A stretch of DNA of 64,000 nucleotides from Paracyclopina nana (taxonomy: Eukaryota; Arthropoda; Copepoda; Cyclopoida; Cyclopettidae), in NCBI GenBank assembly GCA_019096065.1, contig JAGUCH010000007.1, positions 208,501 through 272,500 of the forward strand, written 5' to 3'. Positions within the stretch are counted from its first letter, which is position 1. Every line of letters begins with the position of its first letter. The position numbers were made by a program, and so were the translations under genes. Below are positions 1-14,964 of the stretch, piece by piece. The notes beneath the pieces were generated by a model, which was not told the DNA's origin, made no database searches, and worked only from the letters and a program-made list of their open reading frames with translations.

Positions 1-84
1 ACGGTCCGAAAGTATATACCGCCAGCTAGGATTCGCTCGTGACTCGTAGTACACGGAACACCATAAAAATTGTAATCACATTTT

Positions 85-3000
85 TTATTTGTAAATGTAC
101 TTGTCAATAGGCTGTCGTCGTTGATTTACAATCGAATCTAAGAGCCATTTTTCTGACACCTGAGGAGCTTTCTTTTTTGCCAGTAGGCCAAACTTTTTCA
201 CCATTGGCTGTTCCTTGAAACCCTTATGCCTAACGATGAGATTTGCATCTTCAAATTGCGTCTCGGTCACCACCTCTCCACCATACGAGATGATGTATCG
301 TGTCAGCTCCTCCATTTTGTCCATGCCTGCTTGCAGAAAGATCTTGTCACCTGCAAAAACATCAGGCAGGCCCTGAAAGCTCAGACTCTGCTCTTTCTCG
401 TTTTTGAGTAGCGTCAATTTCCCTTCAGCTAAGTCCAATACTGGGTAACTTCTGGGCTTTTTGGCACCACTAACATGCTCCTCTTGTTGCAACAAAGACC
501 TTTTAGCTGCTTGATCCTCTTCTTGGCCGAGACTGTAAACGGTAATCTTGATGTTGGTGTGTAAAAATACATTTTTAAGCAGGGTCCTCACTGCATTCCA
601 TTCAAGTTGGTCAAGGCCACAGCCAATTTTGGGCATGGCAATTTTCTTCACTTTATTTTCTGCTGCATGATCCCTCATAGCCACAAGGCTTTGTCTAAGG
701 CTCTCGTAGGTAGGCTTGTCACTATACTTGGCCTTGGTCACCAAATTATAGATGAACCGCGCCCTTTCCTTTAAAACAGCAATTTCTCCTATGTCTGCTT
801 TGGCCTTCTCCAATTCGTCAATTCTGCCAAACTTTTGGCGAAACAACTTGGCAACACCTTTACCTAATTTCATGTCCCGACTGACACAATGTGCCAAACT
901 GGTCGTTGGATCCACGGAGAAAAGGTCACCGTGCACGACAGAAATCTCAAATTCGGAGGCGATGGATGATATATGAACTTTGTCAAACGATCTGCCACTT
1001 GAGCCAAGTTTAACTTGCACTAAGTTCCCGACCAGTCCATCATTGGAGCTGTGCTCGAGCTTTTTTGGACTTGTAGCAAATTCAGCAGCGTTTTTCTTTT
1101 TCTCCTCACTGTTTGTCTTTGAAAGCTTTGCGTCTGAGCTTTTCTCAGATTTCCTCCTACTTTTTGAAGTCGTTTCGCCGTCCATATTTTTGAACGGAGT
1201 TGCTTTTGACTCCTCTAACTTTCTCTTCTTTTTAGGGGTGAGATCTTCGCTGTCCTCCATAGCGCTGTTTTTTCCTTTGTAGTCCAAATCAATGTTGCTG
1301 GTGCTCTTTTTTGACTCTTCAAACAAAACTTTGAGCTCCTTGAGTGATGTTGCAGTTTCCCAACTTTTATCCTGGCGAATTTTTGTGACTCGCGGAAATC
1401 TAATTGAGATTCCATCTGCAGAGTGGATCTCAGCCTTCGAAAACTCTGCGCCGGTTATCTCCCAAATGGGCGAACTTTTTGGGTCCTTAACCACAAAGTC
1501 AGGTGCCATGGTGCGAGAACAGTCCAACCAGGGAGGGATGCGATCATAGTTTTGCTTGATTTTCTCCATATTGGGAGCGAGCTCCCTCTGCAGCCGCTCC
1601 AACGTATCGTCGTCATGCCCAGTGTGTACCTTGGTCACAGTTTTCCACTTGTCTCTATCGTGGTCGTAACAGCCCATGAGAAAGATGGACATGATGCCTC
1701 CTTTTTGCCCGGATCCAAACCTTAAACAGAGCAATTTTCCAAAATGAAGCAGCATTATTTAACACAGTATCAGAAATAACATCAAACACAGAATTATTCA
1801 TGGTATTGGCTTTACATTAGCACACAAAGCATAATGCATTGGATAGCAGCAGCGGAGATTGCTTTTCCAAGGAAAAATAAGAAAGCTAATAGGCTTAATA
1901 ATATTGGCAACAGCTCTGCTTTAAAAAAAAGCTTTTTATCCACACACACACACACACAAAAGAATTCTCTGGCGAAATGGTTTCTCTACAAATCTTAACA
2001 AAATTCTTATGTAACGACATATTTTTAGCGATGATAAAATACTATGCGCAGTAATGTCGTGCTAACGTGAATAACGCGGGGAAATCTAATCCGCCCCGTC
2101 TTGCACGAGGATTTTGGTAAATCTACTTATACATACTAAAGCTTTGACATTCATAGCAATTTTTTCAATAAAAGCTTCACCCGACTTCCCCAACAAGATT
2201 AGCAAGGATTTTAAATACTTACCAAGCGCCCAAAACAACAAGGTCAGCCGAGTCCGCCATGGCCCCTTCATTCAAATAATCCTTTTTTACTTTCAACCAA
2301 TGCCTTTTTCCAGGCTCGTATGTGCTTTTGAGGTCTTTCAGCACCAAACCCTCCAAGCCTTTGCTGAGCACTTCTTTGATCATATCTGACAACTGGGCCT
2401 TCTTTGTAATGACTTTTGCTTCTGAAAACTTGACGTTATTTCCAACCTCAACCATGACTTCATGCAAAAATTTTTTCCTTTCTTTAATGCTCTTGCTCAT
2501 CAAGTTTTCCCCATTGTAAAACAAGCAATCAAAGACAAACAAACACGGTGTGGCGTCTTGAAAGCCAGCAGCTTTATGCACTCCCAGTGAGCCAAAAGGT
2601 AGAGGATATCCAGTTGCATTGTCAACCATGAGTACTTCAGCGTCTAATATTAAACTCGAAGCCGCTGGGAATGCTTTGGGAATGTGATCTTTGAAATGGG
2701 CCACTTTGTGTTGGAGCACTGGTTTCAAGCTTCGTGAGAAATACTTGAATTCCGAGCCACTTTTGTGCAATTGAACTCTCTCGCCGTCGTATTTGATCTC
2801 GGAGAACATTCCGTTAGGACACTTGTCAAAGGCCATATCCACAGATTTGCATGCTGCCGCTAGCATAGGCTGAACAGGAGTCATTAAAGCTGCTCCAACA
2901 TCCAAAGGGCCCTGGGGATTCCCTGAATTCCTCAGTTGAACAACTTTCTCCAGAACTTTGTGTATTTGCCGAGAACTGTTGAAAGCCTCGTGGGCATCTT

Positions 3001-3949
3001 TGTGCAGAGCCTCTAGAATATGCTTGGCTCCAGCTTGCATCCGAAGGTCACCTTTTATCAAGCGAATGACCATTTTTAAGTCATTAGTCGTGCAAATGGT
3101 TGCCATGCTTGATAACGCGGACATTTGCTCGTCTTCTTTGGACAAATGAGTTAGACTGTCAAGGAAATCGTCCACTTGGTGAATGGTTAAAGTAGCCTTT
3201 TTTGCAGGTTCTATAGCAGTTTTTGCTTGGTCAAAAAACTTGGCTATGGTCTCAGCCACGTCACCTTGCTCTAGATCGGTGAGCATGAGAGACTCCTTAG
3301 TGCCAAAAATTCGACTGAAGATCTTAATAAGCTGCTTGCTTTGAAGGTTGTAAATTCGTTTTATGACTCCTGGGAGTAAAAGCCGAACCCAGACAAACAA
3401 GTCCCCCTGAAACGACACCTGATCACTGCCTTTGTCGAAGAACTTCTTCACTACCTCTGTCTTGGCCAAGTATGAGGAGTTATCTGCAATGTTGGCTACA
3501 AGCCTCCTAAACTCTCTAAAAGAGTTGTCTCTGTGGCTTTTGTCACCTTTGAACTCAGGCTTTTCAACTTTAGGTTGAGGTAGGTTTGTCACTTTAGGAG
3601 ATTTCAGAGGGGTGACTTTTTTCCCTGGGGATTTCTTAGTGGCCGAAAACTCTTCGTGAGCTCGCATGAGTTGGAGAATTGGCTCCTTGTCGTCATCTTT
3701 GATGTCATCCCAACCCTCAATATCGCCTGGCTCCTCTATAATTTTTGTGGTGGCTCTGGCCTTTTTAAAAGACTCAAACAGGCAAATGGGGTGATGATAT
3801 TGCTTCATGTCTCCACCATTATCACTGAAAATATTGGGCACCAACTTGGCTATTCTCACTTGACCTTTATCCATTTGGGCCTTACACTTTTGACATTTGG
3901 CAGCTCTTTTTGCATAATCAATTGCAAATCGTGCGTCAGCCATGGTCAT
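85..3949 (-). CDS. LIG3: DNA ligase III with an embedded TARG1-type macrodomain and C-terminal BRCT
   Basis: Two coding exons, 3949-2223 and 1720-85, join in frame (donor GTAAGT, acceptor AAG) to give about 1120 residues. The N-terminus carries a PARP-type zinc finger (CxxC, then HHPIC). The ATP-dependent ligase core follows, with nucleotidyl motif KYDGER (the Lys is adenylated in this family), motif III LILDAEVL, motif IV EGLVLK, and an OB-fold ending in ISIRFPRV. A Lys/Ser-rich linker with the NLS-like KKKRK comes next. Residues ~833-973 are a macrodomain closely resembling OARD1/TARG1 (SLAHC, KPTYESL, IGCGLD); the TARG1 catalytic Lys and Asp appear kept at about 905 and 946. A BRCT domain fills ~1026-1117. 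The family seals single-strand breaks with XRCC1. The second in-frame ATG (3943) matches the usual nuclear start. Human LIG3 has no such macrodomain. The ligase call is secure; deglycosylase activity is inferred. Confidence 0.95.
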
Positions 3950-4146
3950 CTAATTCTTATGATTACGAGTGGCGCTTAACAGTTGTCTCTAGCGCAGTAA
4001 TTTCAAAAATGCCCAGGCATGTCTCAGCTTGCTTGTTTTGAAGTTTGTTTTTGAAGAGTCTCACTGTGCTCCTAGTGATGAGCTAAATGTTGAACTAGTT
4101 TCAAGTGTCAAGTAGGTTCGAAAATATTGTCATGGTTCCCATTAAT

Positions 4147-4623
4147 TAGAGGTGTATCGGGCCAAGAAATGTCAGGCTCGGATCGGGCTCAGGCTTTCAA
4201 AAAATTACTCGGGTCGGGTTGGGCCGGGCCTGAACTTTTTTTTCAGGCTTCGGGCTTTTTCGGGCCAGTCAAAAAATGTTACGGGCTTTTCGGGCCGAGA
4301 CAAACTCTACAATTTTTCAGGAAAAATCTGAATAAAAATCACTTTATTGTTATGAAATTCTCATCAATTACTGAAGGTTGTGCAAATGAAGAGATACTTA
4401 ACAATCAAACTCAATAATAAAGCTCACAATCTGGAGCAATTGTTTTTCTGATTTTGAACAAGTTTTTGAATTTTTAAAAAATGTCATTTGGGCCACTTCG
4501 GGCTTTTTGAAAATGACTTCGGGCTTTTTCGGGCTTTCTGTAAATCGGCCCGAGTCAAGCTCGGGCTGGGCCAGAAATTGGTATCGGGCTTTTGGGCTCG
4601 GGCCTGAGCCCGATACACCTCTA
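4147..4623. mobile_element. hAT-type MITE with perfect 8-bp target-site duplication
   Basis: A 477-bp element is bounded by inverted termini TAGAGGTGTATCGGGC and its complement. The same 8 bases, CCATTAAT, flank it at 4139-4146 and 4624-4631. The interior is rich in CGGGCTTTTTCGGGCC-like words and has no transposase ORF. The 8-bp duplication and the termini fit a non-autonomous hAT element. It lies in the spacer between LIG3 and JKAMP. Confidence 0.9.
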
Positions 4624-4735
4624 CCATTAATTCAGCTGACAAAACTCAAGTACTCAACTGAGAGCTGAGACCAAAAAAATTGTCAAGCTGAGATGGATCA
4701 ACAAAGACTATTTCTCTTCAAACAGTCTTGAAGAA

Positions 4736-5767
4736 ATGTCGAGATTATCAGTGGTAGCGCTTATTTGCATGGCTCATTGTAGTTATGGCTACAATTACGT
4801 GGAAGGACCAGTTCTAAAAAATAGAGTGGAAGATTTTCATTGCCCTGGATTGTACTGTGGAAGAAGTGAATTCAATGACACTCACTTTTCTGGCTGTGGA
4901 AAGTGTGAAAGAGGATGGAGAGTTTCCAACAACACACATTCAATTTGTCAAGAGTGCAGGCTAAGTCCTACAATGTACGATTGGCTTTTTCTTGCCTTTC
5001 ATGCAGTGCTAGTTCTAGTATTACATTGGATGGCAATCGACTTGACAGCCAATAGGAGGAACCTTGCCAGAGCCGTACTGGCTGTTCACGTTTGTGCGGC
5101 CGTTGAAGTAGCTGCAGCTGGTATTATTACGCTTATGGTGAATCATCCCGTTGGAACTTTGGAGCTCAGGGCATGCAGAGTGGAGAGGCTCTCAGACTGG
5201 TACACCTACTTTCACAATCCGACTCCCAACTACGAAAAGACGCTTAACTGCACCCAAGAAGCAGTGTACCCATTATATACCATGGTCTTTATCTTCTACG
5301 CCCTCTGTGGAATATTCATGCTAGTTTTAAGGCCATTTCTAGCCTCCAAATTGATACCAAGGAGAGGAAGATCGTCCATATTTGCTGCCCTGTACTTCCT
5401 ACCTATTCTTGCTTTAGTGCAAGCTGTGGGGGGAGGTCTGGTTTACGCTTCCTACCCGTATATTGTGCTGATTTTGTCCCTTATCTCCTCAGCTTTTCAC
5501 TTTGCATTCAAATTGAATCAATCGGCCAAAGCCCTCCTCTTCGGATGCGTGAAAGACTCAAGAATTGCAGTGATTTTGGTTGGACACTGGCTCCTCCATG
5601 CATTTGGCATTTTGGCCATTACCCAAGTTCGAGAGCCTAGCCTGCATTTACCGATGCTGGCCTTGGTACCAGTGCCAGCTTTGTTTTATGTCATGACAGT
5701 GCGCTTTTCTGAACCGGACAACTTTTTGAGTGAAAGTACACGAGTGGACAATACTGCTTGTCACTAA
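4736..5767 (+). CDS. JKAMP: JNK1/MAPK8-associated membrane protein (JAMP)
   Basis: An intronless 343-residue ORF. It has an N-terminal signal-like segment, a Cys-rich luminal domain (CPGLYCG, CGKCERGW, CQEC), then about seven hydrophobic membrane segments. Family blocks are clear: MYDWLF near residue 82, SDWYTYF, EAVYPLYT, RPFL, AALYFLPIL and LVPVPALFY near the C-terminus. JKAMP is an ER/plasma-membrane protein that, in mammals, links JNK signalling and ER-associated degradation. The length is close to the vertebrate protein. The upstream spacer holds a MITE. No sign of pseudogenisation. Confidence 0.95.
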   Translation: MSRLSVVALICMAHCSYGYNYVEGPVLKNRVEDFHCPGLYCGRSEFNDTHFSGCGKCERGWRVSNNTHSICQECRLSPTMYDWLFLAFHAVLVLVLHWMAIDLTANRRNLARAVLAVHVCAAVEVAAAGIITLMVNHPVGTLELRACRVERLSDWYTYFHNPTPNYEKTLNCTQEAVYPLYTMVFIFYALCGIFMLVLRPFLASKLIPRRGRSSIFAALYFLPILALVQAVGGGLVYASYPYIVLILSLISSAFHFAFKLNQSAKALLFGCVKDSRIAVILVGHWLLHAFGILAITQVREPSLHLPMLALVPVPALFYVMTVRFSEPDNFLSESTRVDNTACH

Positions 5768-5984
5768 TTATATCAAGTCAAAATGATTGGCAACCAGCAT
5801 GAGAAAAAAGGAGGGCGAAATTTCGCGATTCAATAATTAATCACTACTGAATGCTTCCCTTCCTTTGTTTAATCAACCAATCTTCTCTCATTGACCGAAT
5901 TTGAAAACTGAGTACCGAGACTTACGACGGCTTCGGATGATGATGAAATTGAACGGAAGAAATTTTGAATTTATCACAAACTCA

Positions 5985-6275
5985 TTTTCTCAGGATCATG
6001 GAATATTGGAATACCTCCCAGACATTTTGCCAGAATCTCAATCATCTTGAAGGTCATTATTCAGGCTCATGGAATATTGGTAGGCCTTCGAAAGGTTTCA
6101 CCAGGATCTAAATCATCTTGAAAGTCAATTTTTAGGCTCAGAGAATTTTTGAAAGCCTCAGATTTTGCCAGATTCTCAATCATCTTGAAAATGATATTTT
6201 ATGCACAGAGATTCTTGGAAGGTCCCACAGTGATTTTGCCAGGATCTCATTCATCTTGAAAGTCATTTCTGAGGA
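5985..6275. repeat. Four-copy ~70-bp tandem repeat downstream of JKAMP
   Basis: Four diverged units share the string GGAATATTGG / TTTTGCCAG-ATCTCAATCATCTTGAAAG, at about 5995-6060, 6061-6125, 6126-6195 and 6196-6270. No coding frame continues through it. It is probably a local minisatellite. Confidence 0.75.
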
Positions 6276-7469
6276 GCAGGGATTTCCATTTTGGCTTCCT
6301 CCAAGTCGTGCTGAAGAGGTCCTGGAGGCTCTGTTGTCCAGACACCTTCACAGAACCTTTTGCAGTCATGACAGGCTGGACAGCAGGTGGCAATGGAGGA
6401 TCCAGCGTCCAATGTTGGTCCATCAAGAGAATTCTTGGTAGCATCTGCATGGATGGTCCAGCCTCACAACCAAGGACTCATTTGGAGTAGATGATGATCT
6501 CAATGCAATGGCCAAGTCCCTTCGAGTAGGCTTTTTCCTAGAAATGTTATGAATTTAAACAAATTTGACAACTCATTGTGATTCCACATTTTGAAAATAA
6601 AAGCTATTCACAGTGGTTCAAAATCTTGACGCGCGAAGGGGAAAAAACTCGCGAAATCATCGGTGTCAATTTTCATGGGACTCTAAGCTAAAAATTGACG
6701 TTCAGAGCAATTCCCAATTCCGCACATATCAGCAACCAATTTTGCTTAATAATTATAATTAATTGGCTGTTCTACTGCTTTCCCTCATGGAAATTGTTTC
6801 AGGCAAATTTTTAACATGAATTTCAACCTTTTTCTACGAATTCTCACAAATTTGATCTTTTTTCATGGCTGAGAAGTTCTCCCAAAAAGAAGCTGAAAGT
6901 TGTTGGCAACATGAGATTTTGGCCATTTGGCGGAATATCTTATGCGTGTGAAAACAGTTTTTGAACCACTGTACTCTTGAAAAAGTGTCTTACCTTGCAA
7001 TTTATTGCAACACAAGTTGGCATGTTGTTGATCACGATCACCGAAAAAACAACACATGTGCGAATGTCAGTGTTTTCGGTGAGTACTTTTGGCTCCACAT
7101 TTTTGGCCATTCTGGCATTTTTTAGAACAAAACTATAATTTGTTGACATGAAGCAACTGGTAACTCTGGTGTAAACATCCCACTATTTTCGCGGAAAATT
7201 TCGAAAATCAAAACAAATGAAAAATCTGATTTATTTGATAATTATTCAAACTGAGCAAGATTTTAGTCGACTTTTTTATGGGCTATTTTCCCCAATGCTT
7301 GAAATGTTGACAATTTTTTCATCATTAAAGGACAATTTGCGCTATGTTGTAGCATGTAATATTTCCGTTACAGACTATTAGCTGCTTGGTTTGTGATGAT
7401 GAACTGATGGTTTTTAGTTGCTTTGACGTCCACATCTGGCAACACTGGTCATTTGTTTATTTTTCGTTT
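6276..7469. other. Non-coding spacer JKAMP-LRPAP1
   Basis: I see no supported gene. Short ORFs on both strands lack codon bias or recognisable motifs. AT-rich sequence with scattered GGCGGAA-type words leads into the LRPAP1 promoter region. Confidence 0.5.
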
Positions 7470-7490
7470 ATGGGCAATAGAAATGTAAAT

Positions 7491-8560
7491 ATGGTACTCA
7501 AGCAAGTCACTGTCCTCTTTTTGGCCTCCTTGACATTCGTTATTGCTTTTGCCGATGAAAAGGAGTCATATGTCAATTTTGCTGCCTTGGATAATCCGTT
7601 TAGAAGCCAAAAAGCCAACTTACTGTGGGAAAAGGCCAGGTAACATAAAACTATAACAGGCCTGTGACATGATTCACTTTCAGCTTTCTTTAGGGTGAAA
7701 TTAACGCAATTGAAGCTGAAACATCTGCATACCGAGCTCAAGGTTCATGACAAAGAGCTGATGGCCTTGAAAAAAATCAAGGCTGATGGTATGGACAAAG
7801 AAGGCCTTCGGGAGGCAGAGTTGAGGAAAAACTTCAATAGCATCATGTTTAGTTATGGGTTAGCTAAGCCCTCTGATCATAAGGAAGAGCCAAACAAGGC
7901 CGTATTTAAGGACAAGAAGTTGGACCGATTGTGGCAAAAAGCCAATAAAGTTGGCCTAGAAGATGAAGAGCTGATGTTGCTTAAGAAAGAATTTCAACAC
8001 CATCAAGAAAAACTGGAGCAATATCATAGGCTCAAAGTAAAATACCTTTTGTTTTTTGGTAGCTTTTTGTAACTTCCCTTTTTCAGGAAATGTCAATCAA
8101 TAGTCAAGATGGCAATTTGAGGTCGAATGCAATCCACCTTTTGGGTGAAGAGTCTGAAGAGCACAATATCAATTCCTTGGAAGGAACTGCCAAAAATCTC
8201 AAAAAAGATTATGAAAGGCTGCATAGGTTATCAACCAATTCTCAGCCAAGCGATCGAGAATTCAATGAGCCCAAAGTCAGGGCACTGTGGAGGTTGGCCC
8301 AAGAAGCTGACTTTTCATTTGATGAGCTGGAGTCCATAAAGCAAGAGCTCCACCATTATGAAAAAAGGCTCGAAAAGTTACAACATTTGACTGCAGAATT
8401 GAAGCTTGAGGACCAACAGCATGAATATAACTGGGATTTGGAACAGAAGGCTTATGGGCGGAAGAAAATGGATAGAAAATTGTCCAAACATTTGGACACT
8501 GTAGACAAATTGCACGCCGAGTTAGCTTCCAAGATTGCAGCAAGACATTCAGAGCTGTGA
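7491..8560 (+). CDS. LRPAP1: Alpha-2-macroglobulin receptor-associated protein (RAP), ER chaperone
   Basis: Three exons: 7491-7639, 7694-8036 and 8087-8560, joined in frame (AG|GTAAC, TTTAG; AAA|GTAAAA, TTTCAG). An ATG at 7470 is also in frame; 7491 gives a clean signal peptide of about 19 residues ending IAFA. RAP repeats follow: NPFRSQKANLLWEKA, then KLDRLWQKA, then KVRALWRLAQEA, each opening a helical-bundle domain with a helical ELK-rich continuation. The protein ends in HSEL, an ER-retrieval signal of the HNEL/KDEL type. RAP binds LDL-receptor-family proteins in the ER and blocks premature ligand binding. The domain order matches the three-domain family layout. Confidence 0.93.
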
Positions 8561-9561
8561 TAATCATTTGCTCATTGCATTGCAGTTTTCACAGATGCTT
8601 GTTATTTTTATATACATTCAGAGTGAATTAAATATTTGCCACCACCAAGATCATCAACACTTCAGTTTTGCTTTGGTACCAGCAATTTTAAAGGTCTTTG
8701 CAGTTCTCCAAATCAGGCTTTGAAGTCTAAATCTACTTAAAACAAAAAAAGGATCTAACCTTAGGTCCATATAAGCTTAGTGCTATGCCATAGGGTAACC
8801 CCTAGAGAAAATCAGCTGTACTCATTTGGAGCACTTTTTTTGTAAAAAAATCCCCTATGAACTGTTCCAAATGGGGTCAGCTGTTTCCTCTGTATGTTGC
8901 CCTACAACGTAATAAAATAAAGTCACAGACTAATTTCTAGCACCCTGGTTTTGATTGCCTGAAGAAGATCGTAAATTAACATGCAATGTCAGTACATCTC
9001 AAAACATGTGCCTTTCTGTGGCCTTATCTATGGTGGACATTGCAAAATTCAAATTGATGGACAAAACTGGAGATGCTGCAATAAATAGCAGCAAGGGTCC
9101 TAGCCATATCTTTTAGTTTTAAAATAGTTTAGTGATTCCGCTTGATTTAAATATGTAATGTAAGCATGATTATTTTTCCGTGGCACAATGGGTTTATTTA
9201 TCGGTGGCTATAATTTGATTATTAGGTCAAAAACTATTGTTTTGTATATTTTCACCTTACACACATATACACACACATACGATTTCACTGCTGTCTGAAT
9301 GTGTTAAAATATTCATAGTTGTAGGAGAACTAGGAATGTCCCTAATTCCAACAGGTCAAGGGATGATTAATTTACCCATCATTATTATGTACACTCTCAC
9401 ACCTGCTGCTAATTAAACGATAACAATTTGATCTGACAATGTTCGGGATCAAGGGTAGGTAGGTTGGGATGTCAACTTTTCTAGCATGGAGGACGGACTT
9501 TTGGAATGATGTTCAGCCTTGGCTTTAATTTTCTCCTTACATGCTTAATTTGGGAATGATC
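8561..9561. other. 3' UTRs and spacer between convergent LRPAP1 and GCKIII
   Basis: No further gene seen. The stretch includes AATAAA-like signals near 8909-8916 (AATAAAATAAA) and a short CA/TA-rich run near 9253-9280. The two genes converge here, so this should hold both 3' UTRs. Confidence 0.5.
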
Positions 9562-12169
<2,608 letters not shown>

Positions 12170-12789
12170 CTCGTGTATTAGAAGAGCTGCTGGACGTGAC
12201 TGAGCATAACTCGAAGAACACTACTACTATTTTAGAAAGAGCCTTGAAATCATGCAGCAGATGCTCGTTCATGCACAACGAGCATAAAAGTCGATATCAC
12301 TTTTGAAAACTGCAGAACCCAATTGATGACACGATTGGGCTCCTTGGCACCTTTTACTATTTCAGCTGACTAAAGGTAAAGTCAGGTAGAAACGGCTCAG
12401 CCGCCGCTAGCTACCAAGCTCCCGGACCTAGACTCTTTCACCTTCAGCAGCTCCTTCCTTCAACATCACACTGCTCCGCTCTCAAGAACTTTTCATAGGT
12501 TGAACCACCCGACCTGACCCCACCACATATTATGCGCAATCTCACAGCCATTTTTACGGGCCTCACGTTTTTTTTCGCCAATGCAATCGCGCGCACGATT
12601 CGCAGTAATTAATCCGTTTTCGCGGATTATCGTCTTTTCACCAAATTCCTCCAACAACGATTGATTAGGCAAGGAGAAAATGCCAAGGTGAGATTATGAG
12701 CACTGTAGTGGTAGAACAGCTGATTGCGTGATCTGCATTACGGTACATTCAGAAAAGAAACTCGCTCACAAATGATGATAGCACTAACT

Positions 12790-13273
12790 GTTAGTGATGG
12801 AACGAGTTTGAGCTTGGCTTGAAAGCTTGAAGCTGAAACCCAGCTTGAGCTACATAAGCAAAAAGCTTGGGATCGCTCGAACCAAATTTTGAAAAGCTTG
12901 AAAAAGCTTGAAACCCAAAAACGCAAAGCTTGAAAAAGCTTGACACCCAAAAAAAAACTTAATCCATTTTTAATCTAAAAAAAGGGGGTGATTTTAAAAT
13001 TAACTAATACTTGGGGGACAACTAAAATCTAAGTTAAAGCTATATCTGTCATTATTTGCGCTTTTTGGGTAATTTTGTCAAATCTGGTGACTAATCGCCA
13101 TTTTTTATGTTAAAATTCTAAAAAAGTGAAAAGCGAGAAAAAAGCTTGAAATGTGAAATTTTGAGCTTGAAAAAGCTTGATAATAATTTTCAAAAGCTTG
13201 GGATCGCTCGAACACTTTTCAAAAAGCTTGAAGCTTGATCAAGCTGAAAATTTCCGGCTCATTCCATCACTAA
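12790..13273. mobile_element. MITE-like element rich in AAAAGCTTG
   Basis: It is bounded by inverted termini TTAGTGATGGAACGAG (left) and CTCATTCCATCACTAA (right). The interior is packed with repeated AAAGCTTGAAAAAGCTTG words on both sides. I find no coding capacity and no clear target-site duplication. Probably a non-autonomous hAT-like element. Confidence 0.65.
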
Positions 13274-13994
13274 TCGCCCATTTTAGCGTGGATTGAATGA
13301 AGAGCCTGCTGCTTCCCAGTGGGTACCCGATGACAGTCAAGAATGTCCCAAAAATCCTGCAGAGCTCCATGGGGGGTGTTTTGTCAGCTATCAAGGCAAA
13401 CTTGAGAATAATTGTTCGCTGCTCCCAAGGAGTGACCCAATTTTGCACATAGATGTGTGTGTGTGTATATCATCAACCTTTTCCCCGTGCACGACTTGTT
13501 CCTAGGTGAAACATCAACACAATGCTGGGAAGAAGAATGCTATTCTTATTAAAAATAGGCCAGCTAGTGAAAACGCGAAAATTCTCCCACGCCCTCCACA
13601 TGACACGATACAAAGAAGTTGCAACCCATTTGCCGCTATCTGCTTGGAAAGGTTTCGAGACTAAAATGACCAACTTTACGATTGTACAACGTAAAGCATT
13701 ACCTCTTTTTCCACGATGATCTCAGCCATCTCGGTCACTTTTCCCAAGAGCAACACTGCGTAACTCATCAGCTGAGCAAAACTATGTTGGCCTTATCAAT
13801 GAGTCATCATACAAAACATAGCAATAAATATTTACTTATCTACTAAGCCAGGGCAAATTACTGGTTAAGATTCCACCAACATTAGACTTTTTGCAAGATT
13901 AGCTCTGTTGTTATGGTTTCCAATTGAATGCGGTTGACCTTCACTTTTTTACATTGTTTTCCATTTGATGCTTTGGCAGTGGTGGTCTCGGATG
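13274..13994. other. Spacer without a supported gene
   Basis: Minus-strand frames at 13239-13448 and 13473-13673 contain hydrophobic stretches but no consistent family match and no convincing splice-linked gene. I leave the stretch unannotated. Confidence 0.4.
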
Positions 13995-14950
13995 ATAATT
14001 TCACGTGTTGAGAAATGCAAAAAAAAATTAAGATTTTTCTACTGTGATTTTCTTGCAATTTGTCTTTAAAGACCCAATTTATGAAATTCTCTCTAAACAG
14101 GTCACTTTTGAAGCAAATGAAAAATAAAAAAGCCAGTCTTAAAATTTCACAATTGTCATCATTTCTCATTTTATGAAAAAATTGCTGACAAGAAAAACAG
14201 ATTTTGCTTGCTATGCACTAGCGCCACCTATGGCCGAAAGTTGGCAAAACTAAAAAACCATGAGTAAACAAGGACCAAGGTCTTCAATTTTTTTAAAAAT
14301 AGCAATTTGAAACACTTGGGTGTTGAGAACTGCAAAAAAATTAAGATTGTTTTACTGTGATTTTCTTTCAATTTGTCTTTAAAGACCCAATTTATGAAAT
14401 TCTCTCTAAACAGGTCACTTTTGAAGCAAATGAAAAATAAAAAAGCCAGTCTTAAAATTTCACAATTGTCATCATTTCTCATTTTATGAAAAAATTGCTG
14501 ACAAGAAAAACAGATTTTGCTTGCTATGCACTAGCGCCACCTATGGCTGGAAATCGTCAAAACTAACCAAGAGTAATCAATGACCAAGGTCTTCAATTTT
14601 TTAAAAATAACAATTTGAAACACTTGGGTGTTGAGAAATGCAAAAAATAAAGATTTTTTACTGTGATTTTCTTTCAATTTGTCTTTAAAGACCCAATTTA
14701 TGAAATTCTCTCTAAATTGGGAAAAGCTTGCAAGCTCGCAATGGGCTGTTTGATTCCAAAAAAAGTCCACAAACAGAGTTATTTCAGAATGCAACTAGCG
14801 CCATCTGAACCGACTTTGTAGCATTAATCTAAGCTCAAGACAAGCTTTTAGCAATTGTCATCATTTCTTATTTTATCAAAAAATTGCTGACAAGAAAAAC
14901 ATATTTTGCTTGCTATGCACTAGCGCCACCTATGGCTGAAAGTTGGCAAA
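13995..14950. repeat. ~300-bp tandem repeat array, two full and two partial units
   Basis: Two near-identical long units (about 14005-14245 and 14315-14550) share sequence from AAATTAAGATT through GACCCAATTTATGAAATTCTC to CTATGCACTAGCGCCACCTATGG. A third (~14615-14725) keeps only the left part and a fourth (~14850-14950) only the right part. Repeated minus-strand ORFs here are by-products of the repeat. The last unit abuts a DEG/ENaC exon. Confidence 0.85.
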
Positions 14951-14964
14951 ACTAAAAAAACAAT

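Noticed and set aside
13239..13673. Hydrophobic minus-strand ORFs resembling pieces of an SLC17-type transporter
   Set aside because: Only a short W-x-x-P-x-E-like word and general hydrophobicity. No splice-linked continuation and no second family motif.
13882..14482. Repeated MRNDDNCEILRLAF ORFs as a gene family
   Set aside because: They are identical because they lie in tandem repeat units that also run through non-coding and truncated copies.
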